DNA of 5,289 nt, from NCBI GenBank assembly GCA_022360415.1, contig JAKSDB010000326.1, positions 1 through 5,289 of the forward strand. The letters run 5' to 3'. The notes under the pieces were generated by a model that was given only the letters and a program-made list of their open reading frames with translations, did no database searches and had not been told where the DNA came from. How positions within the stretch are numbered: the stretch's first letter is position 1; each line of letters starts with the position of its first letter. The translations under genes and the position numbers were made by a program. This document shows, in pieces, positions 4,876 to 5,289 of the stretch. The stretch comes from Chlorobiales bacterium. Lineage in GTDB: Bacteria > Bacteroidota > Chlorobiia > Chlorobiales > Chlorobiaceae.

Positions 4876-5289
4876 GTGAACGATCTCCTCAGTGCCTATC
4901 GGGTCTCCCTCCGTCGAGCTTGCCGGACAGTGCAGTTGCAGCATTCGCCCTGGTTTTACAAGCCACATCGACGTGATGAATCGCTGCTGACCATGCGGAT
5001 GAAAGAGATTGCCTTTAGCCGGATACGCTATGGCTATCGTCGAATCTGGACGATGTTGCGCCGTGAAGGTTTTACAGATAGCCATAAACGGGTGTATCGG
5101 ATTTATCGTCAGGAAGGGTTGAGCCTTCGGACAAAACGACCTCGCAGAAACTGCTCAGCAGCGCATTGAGGCAACTGGCATGCATCAGGTCTGGAGTATG
5201 GATTTCGTGGCCGATCAGTTGTTCAATGGCAAACGGTTCAGAATTCTGACGATCGTGGTTACAGTAAAAAAAGTCCGAGTCTCTATGCC
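4876..5289 (+). pseudogene. IS3-family transposase OrfB, frameshifted and cut by the window edge
   Basis: The DDE catalytic subunit of the insertion sequence. Read from GTG 4876 (the frame is open from 4840), the first part has RVSLRRACRTV and an HTH_21-like domain (residues 36-85, including RIRYGYRRIWTMLRREGF), then LRTKRPRRN before it runs out at TGA 5167-5169. The homology resumes in the next frame from about 5153 (AQQRIEATGMHQVWSMDFVADQLFNGKRFRILTIV), which contains WSMDFV with the first catalytic Asp at 5201-5203. Around 5256-5262 the reading appears to change back to the first frame, giving YSKKSPSLYA to the right edge where VDNYS-type sequence is expected. The last two catalytic residues lie outside the window. 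Two frame changes within about 110 bases point to a decayed copy or sequence errors near a contig end. No strong Shine-Dalgarno precedes the GTG, in line with expression as a fusion with OrfA. Confidence 0.82.

Larger units (their letters stand above)
4501..5289 (+). mobile_element. IS3-family insertion sequence (IS407/IS51-like), left part; right end outside window
   Basis: The element begins at TGACCTCCCCCCAGAAAAC, a typical IS3-family terminal sequence, followed by an 83-base leader, orfA (HTH plus leucine zipper) and an overlapping orfB with HTH_21 and the start of a DDE integrase core. About 1.2-1.3 kb is usual for the family, so roughly 0.4-0.5 kb, including the second and third catalytic residues and the right repeat, should lie beyond the window. 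The target duplication cannot be checked; GACT or ACT just left of 4501 is the candidate. It inserted 22 bases after the clpC terminator in the same orientation as clpC. Two frame changes in orfB suggest this copy is inactive on its own. Confidence 0.85.

Overview
The window most likely comes from a green sulfur bacterium (Chlorobiota: Chlorobium, Prosthecochloris or a relative). The call rests on the character of the ClpC protein and on an outer-membrane protein and a small hypothetical protein that resemble proteins I associate with that group. No rRNA or photosynthesis gene is present to settle it.

Layout: (1) positions 1-75 hold the last 24 codons of a gene that enters from the left. (2) 116-913 encodes a secreted beta-barrel protein of the Phenol_MetA_deg (PF13557) type, apparently starting at TTG. 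(3) 944-1414 on the minus strand encodes a conserved-looking small protein of unknown function, convergent with gene 2. (4) 1415-1882 is a 468-base AT-rich intergenic region between the divergent hypothetical gene and clpC. It has no convincing gene but carries four sets of short tandem or direct repeats (7-, 8-, 7- and 11-base periods), a perfect 12-base inverted repeat overlapped by a second hairpin, palindromes and a candidate clpC promoter. (5) 1883-4441 is an intact clpC, an AAA+ unfoldase with both nucleotide-binding domains, a UVR-like middle segment and a ClpP-docking loop, followed at once by a strong intrinsic terminator. (6) From 4501 to the right edge lies the left part of an IS3-family insertion sequence (IS407/IS51-like): left terminal repeat, complete orfA, and a damaged orfB that runs off the window.

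The genes do not form one pathway. ClpC is a housekeeping protein-quality-control gene with its own terminator; the outer-membrane protein and the small hypothetical protein are separate units; the IS landed 22 bases beyond the clpC terminator and probably does no harm. I see no CRISPR array, tRNA, phage gene, toxin-antitoxin pair or defence system, and no strong sign of an undescribed system. The places most worth a second look are the repeat-rich clpC upstream region and the orfA/orfB junction, where an eight-A run and an unusual +1 frame relationship meet, followed by two mutually compensating frame changes in orfB.
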